A stretch of DNA of 36,433 nucleotides from Opitutia bacterium. Lineage in GTDB: Bacteria; Verrucomicrobiota; Verrucomicrobiia; Opitutales; Seribacteraceae. This document shows positions 1-6,682 of the stretch, in pieces. The stretch's first letter is position 1, and every line of letters begins with the position of its first letter. The notes beneath the pieces were generated by a model. That model saw nothing but the letters and a program-made list of their open reading frames with translations. It made no database searches and had not been told where the DNA came from. The stretch covers positions 1-36,433 of the forward strand of contig PATX01000019.1 in assembly GCA_002713685.1 (NCBI GenBank), in the 5' to 3' direction. The position numbers were made by a program, and so were the translations under genes.

Positions 1-888
1 CCAGGTTATGTGGTGATGCTGGATAAAACCGGAGGCCCGATCAGTGGAGCCAAAAACTGGTCCAGTGGATACATGCCGGCAAGCTATCAGGGAACAGTGT
101 TGCGCTCACAGGGATCTCCCATTCTTGACCTGGAAAACTCACACGGTATCCCGCGTCCTCAGCAACGAACCATGTTGGATCACCTAAGAACCATGAATGA
201 GGGTCACCTCTCCGAACGCTACGACAACACAAATCTAGCCGCTAGGGTAGCATCGTACGAACTTGCCTACAAGATGCAAGCCTCGGCTCCGGAAGCAGTC
301 GATGTGGACAAAGAGCCCGGCCACATTAAAGATCTATATGGTATGGACGGTTCCAACACCGAGGACTTTGGTCGCAAGTGCTTACTAGCCCGTAGACTAG
401 TCGAACGAGGAGTGCGCTTTATCCAAATTTATTCAGGTGGTCACCATAACGACAACAATTGGGACGCCCATGGCGACCTGATCAAAAATCATTCCTACCA
501 TGCCGGGAATACAGATAAACCCATTGCCGGTTTACTCAAGGACTTAAAACAACGTGGACTGCTTGACGAAACCCTCGTTGTGTGGGGCGGAGAATTCGGC
601 CGCCAACCCACAGCTGAGTATAAAGAAGGAACTGGACGGGATCACAACTCCTGGGGATTCACTATGTGGATGGCAGGCGGTGGTATAAAAGGTGGGGTGA
701 GCGTCGGAGAAACCGACGAGCTTGGGAGCCAAGCCGTGAAGGATCGCTTTCATGTCCGCCGTTTACATGCGACAATCTTAAACCAGCTTGGACTCGATCC
801 GAACAACCTTTCCTATTTCCACGGAGGGCTGGACAAAAGCCTCGTCGGAGTTGAGGGTGCAGAACCGATTCATCAAGTGGTTGCCTAG
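1..888 (+). CDS. DUF1501 family protein, 5'-truncated by window edge
   Basis: The reading frame is open to base 1, so only the C-terminal ~295 residues are present; full DUF1501 proteins are usually 400-500 residues. The visible part has the family's late motifs: VVWGGEFGR followed by GRDHN, then a GFTMWMAGGG segment and an LHATILNQLGLD segment. DUF1501 proteins belong to the alkaline phosphatase/sulfatase-like superfamily. They are very abundant in Planctomycetes and Verrucomicrobia, usually paired with a PSD1/DUF1549-DUF1553 cytochrome-like gene, which would lie upstream of this window. Many are exported. The biochemical role is not established. The GTG at base 10 is an internal codon, not a start. 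Family assignment is firm, function is not. Confidence 0.9.
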   Translation, partial: PGYVVMLDKTGGPISGAKNWSSGYMPASYQGTVLRSQGSPILDLENSHGIPRPQQRTMLDHLRTMNEGHLSERYDNTNLAARVASYELAYKMQASAPEAVDVDKEPGHIKDLYGMDGSNTEDFGRKCLLARRLVERGVRFIQIYSGGHHNDNNWDAHGDLIKNHSYHAGNTDKPIAGLLKDLKQRGLLDETLVVWGGEFGRQPTAEYKEGTGRDHNSWGFTMWMAGGGIKGGVSVGETDELGSQAVKDRFHVRRLHATILNQLGLDPNNLSYFHGGLDKSLVGVEGAEPIHQVVA

Positions 889-957
889 GTAATCCTCCTC
901 TGCACACTCCGTTAATCCCTCGTTGCTAAGCGATTAGAGTAAAGGTAGGATGCACTC

Positions 958-2013
958 GTGGCATCTTTACATAAACCTCTACTTCTAGATATACCTTTTG
1001 ATCATTGGGACTGGGATGAAGTGCCCAAGTATCGCAGAGAACAGGTAAGAAAATGGGTCTTTGAAAAAGGTTTTTTGGACTGGGATCAAATGTCTAACCT
1101 TCCGAAATCCCTGAAGTCAGATTTATCAGAGCAGGTTGATTTATCACCCATGGAGCCTGTAAAAGTTCAGGGTTCGAGCGATACCACCAAAAAGATTCTC
1201 TGGAAATTACGAGATCAGCAATTTATCGAGAGTGTTTTAATTAGAGCTACGGAGGGAACCAAGGGAGTTCGGGCTTCAAGGCTGACCCTTTGCGTATCCA
1301 CACAAGTAGGCTGTGCTCTGGGTTGTAAATTTTGCGCCAGCGGACTGGACGGACTGAAAAGAAATCTGTCCACAGGTGAAATTGTCGGACAAATTCTTCT
1401 AGCCAGAAATGAGGCGGGGCGAAGAATTGATAATTTAGTATTCATGGGTATGGGAGAGCCCCTGGCCAACCTCCCTGCTCTTATTCCTGCATTGGATACC
1501 ATTCTATCACCTGAAGGCCTTGGAATTGGGGCAAGGCATATCACACTTTCAACCAGTGGGTTGGTGCCCAAGATTATTGAATTAGCCAGCTATCCAGCTC
1601 AAATCAGATTGGCAATTTCCTTGCATGGGGGAGATGATGAAACCCGAAAAAAAATCATGCCAATTAATGACCGTTATCCCATAGAGGAACTCTTTAAGGC
1701 TTGTGAGCAATTCATTGAACAAAGAAAGAAAATGATTACTCTCGAATACATTCTGATCAAAGGGGTTAATGATGATTTAAAACAGGCGGAACTTCTCGCA
1801 GAACATGCAAACCGACTAAATGCGAAAGTGAACCTAATTCCTTACAATCGAGTGGACGGGCTTGAATGGGAAAGACCTGACATAGAGCAGGTGAAATTAT
1901 TCCACAAAACAGTGGCAGAGGGTGATGCACCCAGAGTTACTTTACGTATGGAGAAAGGGCATGATATTGATGCCGCCTGCGGTCAGTTGCGACTGAAAGA
2001 AATTAAAAAGTAA
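958..2013 (+). CDS. rlmN: 23S rRNA (adenine2503-C2)-methyltransferase RlmN
   Basis: This is a radical-SAM enzyme that methylates C2 of A2503 in 23S rRNA and, in E. coli, A37 of some tRNAs. At 351 residues the length is normal. The CxxxCxxC iron-sulfur motif is at Cys119, Cys123 and Cys126 (GCALGCKFCASG). The second catalytic cysteine near the C-terminus is Cys341, in DIDAACGQL, matching the E. coli Cys355 context. A GEPLAN segment lies between them. The start is GTG at 958, preceded at 8 bases by an AAAGGTAGG Shine-Dalgarno; the nearby ATG at 950 is out of frame. The gene stands alone on the plus strand and ends against a palindromic terminator. The related Cfr has a different motif context and target, so RlmN is preferred. 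Confidence 0.97.
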   Translation: MASLHKPLLLDIPFDHWDWDEVPKYRREQVRKWVFEKGFLDWDQMSNLPKSLKSDLSEQVDLSPMEPVKVQGSSDTTKKILWKLRDQQFIESVLIRATEGTKGVRASRLTLCVSTQVGCALGCKFCASGLDGLKRNLSTGEIVGQILLARNEAGRRIDNLVFMGMGEPLANLPALIPALDTILSPEGLGIGARHITLSTSGLVPKIIELASYPAQIRLAISLHGGDDETRKKIMPINDRYPIEELFKACEQFIEQRKKMITLEYILIKGVNDDLKQAELLAEHANRLNAKVNLIPYNRVDGLEWERPDIEQVKLFHKTVAEGDAPRVTLRMEKGHDIDAACGQLRLKEIKK

Positions 2014-2020
2014 GCCATTC

Positions 2021-2044
2021 CGCAAAATCTAATTAGATTTTGCG
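2021..2044. terminator. Bidirectional terminator, perfect 24-bp palindrome
   Basis: CGCAAAATCTAA is followed directly by its exact reverse complement. It sits between the convergent ends of rlmN (+) and the DUF1080 gene (-) and contains the DUF1080 stop codon. On the plus strand a T-rich run (TAGTTTTATATTTTT) follows, and on the minus strand the sequence downstream reads into TTACTTTTTAA. The position and symmetry suit termination in both directions. The stem is AT-rich in its inner part, so strength is uncertain. Confidence 0.7.
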
Positions 2045-2695
2045 TAGTTTTATATTTTTCAGGACACCAGTGGTGGCAAAAGTGCAAATTCCTAATGGTA
2101 CGGACATTTCGATTTCGCCAGGGCGCATACTGACTTTCCTGCCCTCCACTTCGCAATCAATTACAGACTTCCCATCAATCCAAACCGTAAGCTCAGCATC
2201 CGTTACCCTGAGCTTAATATCGTACCAACGATTGTCTTCAAAGATGTAGGCGTCACCTGTTTCGTTTTCAGAGGCATCAAAGTCGTCCAAGCTGGAAATA
2301 CCAATCAGGGAACCACCCCACCCTCCAAGAACCAAAGTGGCATGAGATTCTTTGTGTGGGAAAGTCAGTCCACAGAAAAAGTCACTCCCCATGGTTCGTT
2401 TTGCCTGAAGAGAAACTTCATAATTGGTTTTGGGCAATTCTTGTCCTTTCCAATGCAGTCCGGACAACTCGGCTCCCATTTCAAGGACTAAGCTACCATT
2501 ATCATCAATGAAAATTTCTCCCTTACCTGCGAAATCAGTGGGTTGCCAATTATCAAGACTCTTGCCATCAAAGAGAATTATGTCCGCATCGGTCGGTGCG
2601 GACGATTGAATTACTTTAAGCCCTTGGCAACTTGAGAAAAGAAACAGGAAGGAAACAATCCCTGCATAATTAAGAATAGAAAGTAGTTTTTTCAT
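2033..2695 (-). CDS. DUF1080 / 3-keto-disaccharide hydrolase-like lipoprotein
   Basis: The 220-residue protein starts with a lipoprotein signal: a Lys-rich start, a hydrophobic core, then FSSC with the lipidated Cys at 23. The mature part has the hallmarks of Pfam 3keto-disac_hyd (DUF1080): IILFDGKSLDNWQP near the start, a GDAYIFEDNRWYDIKLRV segment, then a KSVIDCEVEG strand, suggesting a concanavalin-like beta sandwich. Some family members hydrolyse 3-keto-glycosides; others are carbohydrate-binding or uncharacterised. The start ATG overlaps the upstream gluconokinase stop in an ATGA arrangement, so the two are co-transcribed. With a kinase for gluconate next door, a role in processing oxidised sugars is plausible but inferred. 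Confidence 0.85.
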   Translation of the reverse strand: MKKLLSILNYAGIVSFLFLFSSCQGLKVIQSSAPTDADIILFDGKSLDNWQPTDFAGKGEIFIDDNGSLVLEMGAELSGLHWKGQELPKTNYEVSLQAKRTMGSDFFCGLTFPHKESHATLVLGGWGGSLIGISSLDDFDASENETGDAYIFEDNRWYDIKLRVTDAELTVWIDGKSVIDCEVEGRKVSMRPGEIEMSVPLGICTFATTGVLKNIKLRKI

Positions 2696-3198
2696 TTAAT
2701 AGATTTTATATCGTTCAGCTTCGTTTCAATTTCTGCAATAATTTTCTCCCAATTTTGCTCAATCTTAATCGAGAACCCCTTTTCCTCGGGTTGTAAAGAT
2801 TCAAGGGTAGTTAACTGATCATTGAGTAAAGAAGGATTGAAGAAATGATCCTCTCTAGTCGCCAAGCGATCCTGTAAAACCTCTTGAGAACCGATCAAAT
2901 GAATAAAGACTGTATCATGAGAGTGATCGCCCAGGATTTCACGATAGTTTTTTTTGAGGGCAGAACATGCAAGAATAGTTGGTTTTTGAACATTGGATAA
3001 CAGTGATTGAAGTTGATTTAGCCAACTCAGACGATCTTGGTCATTTAAAGGGATACCGTTTCCCATTCTCTGTTTGTTTTGGTCAGAATGAAAGTCGTCC
3101 CCATCTACAAATCCAAAATTTAATTGATCAGCCAGTTTTTGACCGATGAAGGACTTTCCGCAACCGGAAACACCCATCAGCACCAAAACCGTTAACAC
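2692..3198 (-). CDS. gntK: Gluconokinase (GntK/IdnK family)
   Basis: A small P-loop kinase that phosphorylates D-gluconate to 6-phosphogluconate, feeding the pentose phosphate or Entner-Doudoroff pathway. Its 168 residues match the usual family length. Walker A is GVSGCGKS at residues 9-16. FVDGDDFHSDQNKQRMGNGIPLND is the gluconate-kinase signature stretch (its core DGDDFH and GIPLND are both present), followed by ACSALKKNYR and an arginine-rich LQDRLATREDHFF lid. The start is a GTG, only eight codons ahead of the P-loop, as is normal here. The stop overlaps the DUF1080 start by 4 bases and the VOC gene lies 18 bases upstream, so all three share the minus-strand operon. Shikimate kinase is excluded by the DGDDFH motif. 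Confidence 0.93.
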   Translation of the reverse strand: MLTVLVLMGVSGCGKSFIGQKLADQLNFGFVDGDDFHSDQNKQRMGNGIPLNDQDRLSWLNQLQSLLSNVQKPTILACSALKKNYREILGDHSHDTVFIHLIGSQEVLQDRLATREDHFFNPSLLNDQLTTLESLQPEEKGFSIKIEQNWEKIIAEIETKLNDIKSIK

Positions 3199-3216
3199 AG
3201 GAAAATTTGTAAAAGT

Positions 3217-3606
3217 TTACTTAGGCTTTTCGATCACTTCGACTTCGTAGCCTTCTGGAGCATCCACAAACGCAAAAGTAGAACCGGATGAACTTTTGGT
3301 TGGCCCATCACTAAATTCATAACCAACATTTTGTATGTGTTCTGCAAAAACATTCATGTCAGCAACCTCGAATGCGAGATGCATCAAGTCCTCCTGGACC
3401 TCTACTGGACCAGAACCGGGGAAATAGGTAAGTTCGATTTCCTCGTCGCTATTGGGAACCTTTAAGAAGACTAACTTGGACCCTCGAGGAGATTCATGGC
3501 GGCGGGAAAGCTCCAAGCCAAAAACATCTTGATAAAATTGAACTGTTTTATCCAAATCGCTGACCCGCATCCGGGTATGCAGAAACTTTTTTACAATCTC
3601 AGTCAC
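3217..3606 (-). CDS. gloA: Glyoxalase I-like VOC-family metalloenzyme
   Basis: The 129-residue protein has two VOC half-domains. All four expected metal ligands can be seen: His in FLHTRMRVSDLD, Glu in EIELTYF, His in LMHLAFEV and Glu in YEVEVIEK. The pattern fits lactoylglutathione lyase, which detoxifies methylglyoxal with glutathione or another thiol, and the length is typical (E. coli GloA is 135). The start is GTG at 3606. It lies between exbD and gluconokinase in the same orientation. Metal ligands alone do not separate true glyoxalase I from other VOC enzymes, so the symbol is tentative. Confidence 0.82.
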   Translation of the reverse strand: MTEIVKKFLHTRMRVSDLDKTVQFYQDVFGLELSRRHESPRGSKLVFLKVPNSDEEIELTYFPGSGPVEVQEDLMHLAFEVADMNVFAEHIQNVGYEFSDGPTKSSSGSTFAFVDAPEGYEVEVIEKPK

Positions 3607-3629
3607 TACGCGTTACGATCTAATGATTC

Positions 3630-4088
3630 TTATTGAAACGAAAAAGTGACTTTATTGACACCGGCAGAAGAACAAGCATTCAGCACGCTTACTGCTGCCT
3701 GGTGTTCAGCTATTCCGGATGACTCAATTTCGACTTTCAACTCTGCCTCTTCCTTGGACTTGGCACCACTATTGATAAGTTGATCGCGCATCCCTTTTTG
3801 TGTCTTCAAATTGGCCACCAAGTCAGGCATAAGTAAATCAAAACCATCTTCTATTTCTGATCCATTCAGGTACACCTCTCCTTCGTCTCCGATTCTTACC
3901 TTTAACATATCCATTGGGGTTACATCACTGCTCTGTGGTTTCCCCGGGAGCTGTATGGATAATTCTGATTCAGGCTGCTTAAGCATAGTCGTAACCATGA
4001 AATAAATAAGTAACAAAAAGGTTACATCGATCATCGGTGTGAGATCTACCTCATCTATATCATCTAAAATATTTTTTAATGCACTCAT
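3630..4088 (-). CDS. exbD: ExbD/TolR-family biopolymer transport protein (second copy)
   Basis: This is the 152-residue inner-membrane partner of an ExbB/TolQ proton channel. A short cytoplasmic N-terminus leads into one membrane helix, LTPMIDVTFLLLIYFMV, which contains the conserved proton-carrying Asp. The periplasmic domain includes SELSIQLPG and a C-terminal AVSVLNACSSAGVNKVTFS, the normal ExbD fold end. It is 20 bases downstream of a second exbD and in the same operon as exbB. The periplasmic segment has an insertion of charged residues (around GMRDQLINSGAKSKEEAEL) longer than in E. coli ExbD. Pairs of different ExbDs with one ExbB are common in Bacteroidetes and PVC bacteria and may form a heteromeric stator. 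Confidence 0.93.
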   Translation of the reverse strand: MSALKNILDDIDEVDLTPMIDVTFLLLIYFMVTTMLKQPESELSIQLPGKPQSSDVTPMDMLKVRIGDEGEVYLNGSEIEDGFDLLMPDLVANLKTQKGMRDQLINSGAKSKEEAELKVEIESSGIAEHQAAVSVLNACSSAGVNKVTFSFQ

Positions 4089-4108
4089 GGAACGGGATTA
4101 ATTATGAA

Positions 4109-4519
4109 TTAACCAGCTGTTTGCCATGTACCGAAAATAATATCAGCTTGGCCTGCATTACCAATCTCCTTCATGGCATCCTGAACCACCGCATGAGTAA
4201 CTTTGGGGTGAACGCGTAGAAACACTTTCCATTCAGGGTTCTTTTTTACACAAAAGCCAATTTGTGTCATATCAATCAAAGCTTCTCCCCAATAGACTTT
4301 TTGTCCTTCTGGTGTTTCATCAATTGAAATAATAGTACGAGATGGTGGACTTTCTTCCACCTTTGAATTGCCTGCCACGGCCAATGCAGAAAGTTCGATA
4401 TACTGTTCCGACATTCTTTGTGCAACCACCATGAAAAACACAATCAGCAGAAAGACCACATCGATCATCGGAGTTAAATCCGGACTGTCGTTAGAAGCTG
4501 GTGGTTGAAATCCCTTCAC
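4109..4519 (-). CDS. exbD: ExbD/TolR-family biopolymer transport protein (first copy)
   Basis: The 136-residue protein has the single ExbD transmembrane helix LTPMIDVVFLLIVFFMVVA with the key Asp. It is followed by a periplasmic domain ending VVQDAMKEIGNAGQADIIFGT. The start codon is GTG at 4519. It lies 39 bases downstream of exbB and 20 bases upstream of the second exbD. The two ExbDs share the helix but have clearly different periplasmic parts, so they are not a recent duplication. It should couple the proton motive force, through ExbB, to an envelope partner; no TonB or TolA gene is visible in this window. Confidence 0.93.
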   Translation of the reverse strand: MKGFQPPASNDSPDLTPMIDVVFLLIVFFMVVAQRMSEQYIELSALAVAGNSKVEESPPSRTIISIDETPEGQKVYWGEALIDMTQIGFCVKKNPEWKVFLRVHPKVTHAVVQDAMKEIGNAGQADIIFGTWQTAG

Positions 4520-4558
4520 TTAAAACTGATTGTTAATTAAGAAAATATGTTGGTTGAA

Positions 4559-5386
4559 TCACTGTGCTGGCGGAGGCATTTCAGGGGCAGGTACAGCAGC
4601 TTCAATTTCTTCTTCTGCATACTCCTGTTCCTCTGCTTCTTCTTCACCGTCGAAACCACCTCTTGCGGCCCTGACCAATGTAAAAACCATTTCACCTGCA
4701 ACTTGATTGACGGCTGCCACAATCGTTCCGAACTTAGTTTTGTATAAGAAATAGGCGATCAAGGTAGGAATGGCTACCACAAGACCGGCGGCAGTAGTCC
4801 AAAGGGCACTACCAATATTTCCAGCCATTTGCTTACTTGATTCGCCTCCCATTCCAGATTCAGTGAGTACATTAAATGCACCAATCATACCTGTAACTGT
4901 TCCTAAAAGACCAATCATCGGTGCAATTGAACCGATTGTGTTTAATAGATTAATCCAAGTGAATGGTTTGGCAAGTTCCAGCCCGGAGGCTTCTTCCAAT
5001 CCTTTTTCGATTGATTCGATATCGAGTTCATCATCCTGAATTCTTTCCAGACCACCTTTTAAAACACCAGTGACAGGAAGCTTGTACTGATCGCAAAGAG
5101 CCTTGGCTCCTTCGATGTTAAGGCTTTGTAATTCCTGCATGATTGGCTGGACTACGTCGTCTTTAATGAAAGCTTTACGGCGAATAGCAATTCCATTGTA
5201 GATGATCAAAGTAAATCCTCCAATGACCATAATAGCAAACGGAGCGATAAAAATGCCTAAAGCTTCAACCATTTTTTCACCAAAACCCTGAGTTTGGGCT
5301 TGGGCGACTGTAACCAGCATATCTGGGCTTAAAATAGAAAAGACTACTGCAGTAAGTAAGAAAGTACGTTTGTTTCCAGTTTTCAT
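4559..5386 (-). CDS. exbB: MotA/TolQ/ExbB family proton channel protein
   Basis: The 275-residue inner-membrane protein has an N-terminal cleavable-looking signal ending AQAQ, then a helix (IFIAPFAIMVIGGFTLII), a cytoplasmic domain, and the paired helices that line the channel: SIAPMIGLLGTVTGMIGAF and WTTAAGLVVAIPTLIAYFLY. The conserved Thr residues of TolQ/ExbB are present (GTVTGM and WTTAAG). The C-terminus ends in an unusual Glu-rich then Pro/Ala-rich tail (about residues 245-275). Two exbD genes follow directly. Three TPR genes precede it, suggesting that the motor drives or is scaffolded by those envelope proteins. Confidence 0.94.
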   Translation of the reverse strand: MKTGNKRTFLLTAVVFSILSPDMLVTVAQAQTQGFGEKMVEALGIFIAPFAIMVIGGFTLIIYNGIAIRRKAFIKDDVVQPIMQELQSLNIEGAKALCDQYKLPVTGVLKGGLERIQDDELDIESIEKGLEEASGLELAKPFTWINLLNTIGSIAPMIGLLGTVTGMIGAFNVLTESGMGGESSKQMAGNIGSALWTTAAGLVVAIPTLIAYFLYKTKFGTIVAAVNQVAGEMVFTLVRAARGGFDGEEEAEEQEYAEEEIEAAVPAPEMPPPAQ

Positions 5387-5446
5387 AGATTGTTTATTAG
5401 TGTTAGAAAGTATTAAAATTAAAAGCAGGTCAACAAAAGGTTTGAA

Positions 5447-6682
5447 TTAGGCGGGTGGTGGAAGTTTAGCCATTCGATTGTCACTTGCTTTTTCCCATTT
5501 TGTGGACTTATAAAAAATCTTTACCTGTTTATAAACATTGCGGGCAGCATCATGAAGTTCGAGTTTTTCATAGGCATCGGCAGCCATCATTAATGATTCA
5601 GGAAGCCACTCTAGGCCTACGCGTGCATTGACTATGCCTTCAGTAATTTCAAGAACTGATTGCCGATAATATACAGCAGATTTGTCAGCATCCCCGGCAG
5701 TCTCGAATTGTCTCGCATACTGAATGCGAACTAATGAACGAATTAACTTATAAAGGGAGTATTCATTTGTTTGTCTAGCGGGAGGCTCTTCATCAATTTT
5801 TTTGAGTGCCTCAAGTGCAGTGTTGAACATTTTATTAGCCGCTGCTGCATATCTCTTATCTCTTGCCGCGTAGGCGATATATGTTTCATAAAGCTTAATG
5901 TAGCAATAGACAGGCCACAACTCCAAGACAGTTTGGTGCGGACTGTTTAATGTTTTGGAAACAATAGGACTAAGTCTTGCATATTCAGATATAGCTTCGT
6001 TAAACAATCCTTTTTCGCGAAGGGAATTGGCTAATTTAAGGTAGGAGGCATGATCTCCACTATCATTTCGAATTTGTACACGTTGCAGTAATGCCCTTGC
6101 TGTTTTAGCAGACTTCGGATTTGCAATGATCATTTTACCAGCCAAATCAAGCGAAGTTTCTGAAAATTCCCTAAAACCGAACTCATCGAGTTTAGCTAAA
6201 TTGATCCTGGCCAAAACATAAAAGGCTTCTTCAAATTGTTCCATGCCGACCAATGCTTTCACATAAGTAAGACAATCTCCATGAATAGGAAAATAGGAAT
6301 TGGGTATGTCAAGATAGCGCATCAACTTGTATATGGTTGGCCTAACTGCATTTAGAATCTCTGGATTTTGATACTGCTCATTAGAGAGTGCACGCATCAC
6401 TCTTCCCTCTGCTTGAGGCCACTCGTATACAAATCCCTTAACATTTTGTCTATCCAAGCCTCTGAGTTCCAGCTGCACTCTGCCCCCACCTTGCTTACAA
6501 TAAATTACACCCTTAGTGGGATCTAGCCCCAACAAGCTCATCGGTTGCGGCTTTAATCCATAAAAAACTTTTACAGGTAACTCACCCGCATGAACTGTGA
6601 AGTAATCTGGGGTTTGTTGCCCCTTCGATGATACGAGTAAAGTCAGGAACAGGATAAATGGAATGTATGATAACCGTTTCAT
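5447..6682 (-). CDS. Exported TPR-type repeat protein, function unknown
   Basis: The likely start is the ATG at 6682, which overlaps the upstream stop by one base (TAATG) and gives a proper signal peptide (MKRLSYIPFILFLTLLVSS). An in-frame upstream codon at 6706 would add eight residues and spoil the signal. The 411-residue product is mostly helical, with TPR-like Ala/Tyr/Leu patterns such as GLFNEAISEYARLSP, AANKMFNTALEALKKI and MMAADAYEKLELHDAARNVYKQ. It has an N-terminal non-helical part with GLDPTKGVIYCKQGGGRVQLEL. No lipobox is seen, so it is probably periplasmic. It lies 60 bases upstream of exbB in one operon and most likely works with the ExbBD motor. No catalytic motif is recognisable. 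Confidence 0.85.
   Translation of the reverse strand: MKRLSYIPFILFLTLLVSSKGQQTPDYFTVHAGELPVKVFYGLKPQPMSLLGLDPTKGVIYCKQGGGRVQLELRGLDRQNVKGFVYEWPQAEGRVMRALSNEQYQNPEILNAVRPTIYKLMRYLDIPNSYFPIHGDCLTYVKALVGMEQFEEAFYVLARINLAKLDEFGFREFSETSLDLAGKMIIANPKSAKTARALLQRVQIRNDSGDHASYLKLANSLREKGLFNEAISEYARLSPIVSKTLNSPHQTVLELWPVYCYIKLYETYIAYAARDKRYAAAANKMFNTALEALKKIDEEPPARQTNEYSLYKLIRSLVRIQYARQFETAGDADKSAVYYRQSVLEITEGIVNARVGLEWLPESLMMAADAYEKLELHDAARNVYKQVKIFYKSTKWEKASDNRMAKLPPPA

Noticed and set aside
911-936. TAATC...GATTA imperfect hairpin between the DUF1501 gene and rlmN
   Set aside because: Arms of five bases with a long loop and no following T-run; not a credible terminator.
4098-4112. TTAATT-ATG-AATTAA inverted repeat between the two exbD genes
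   Set aside because: A 6-bp pure A/T stem in a 20-base gap of an operon; too weak for a terminator and easily due to chance.
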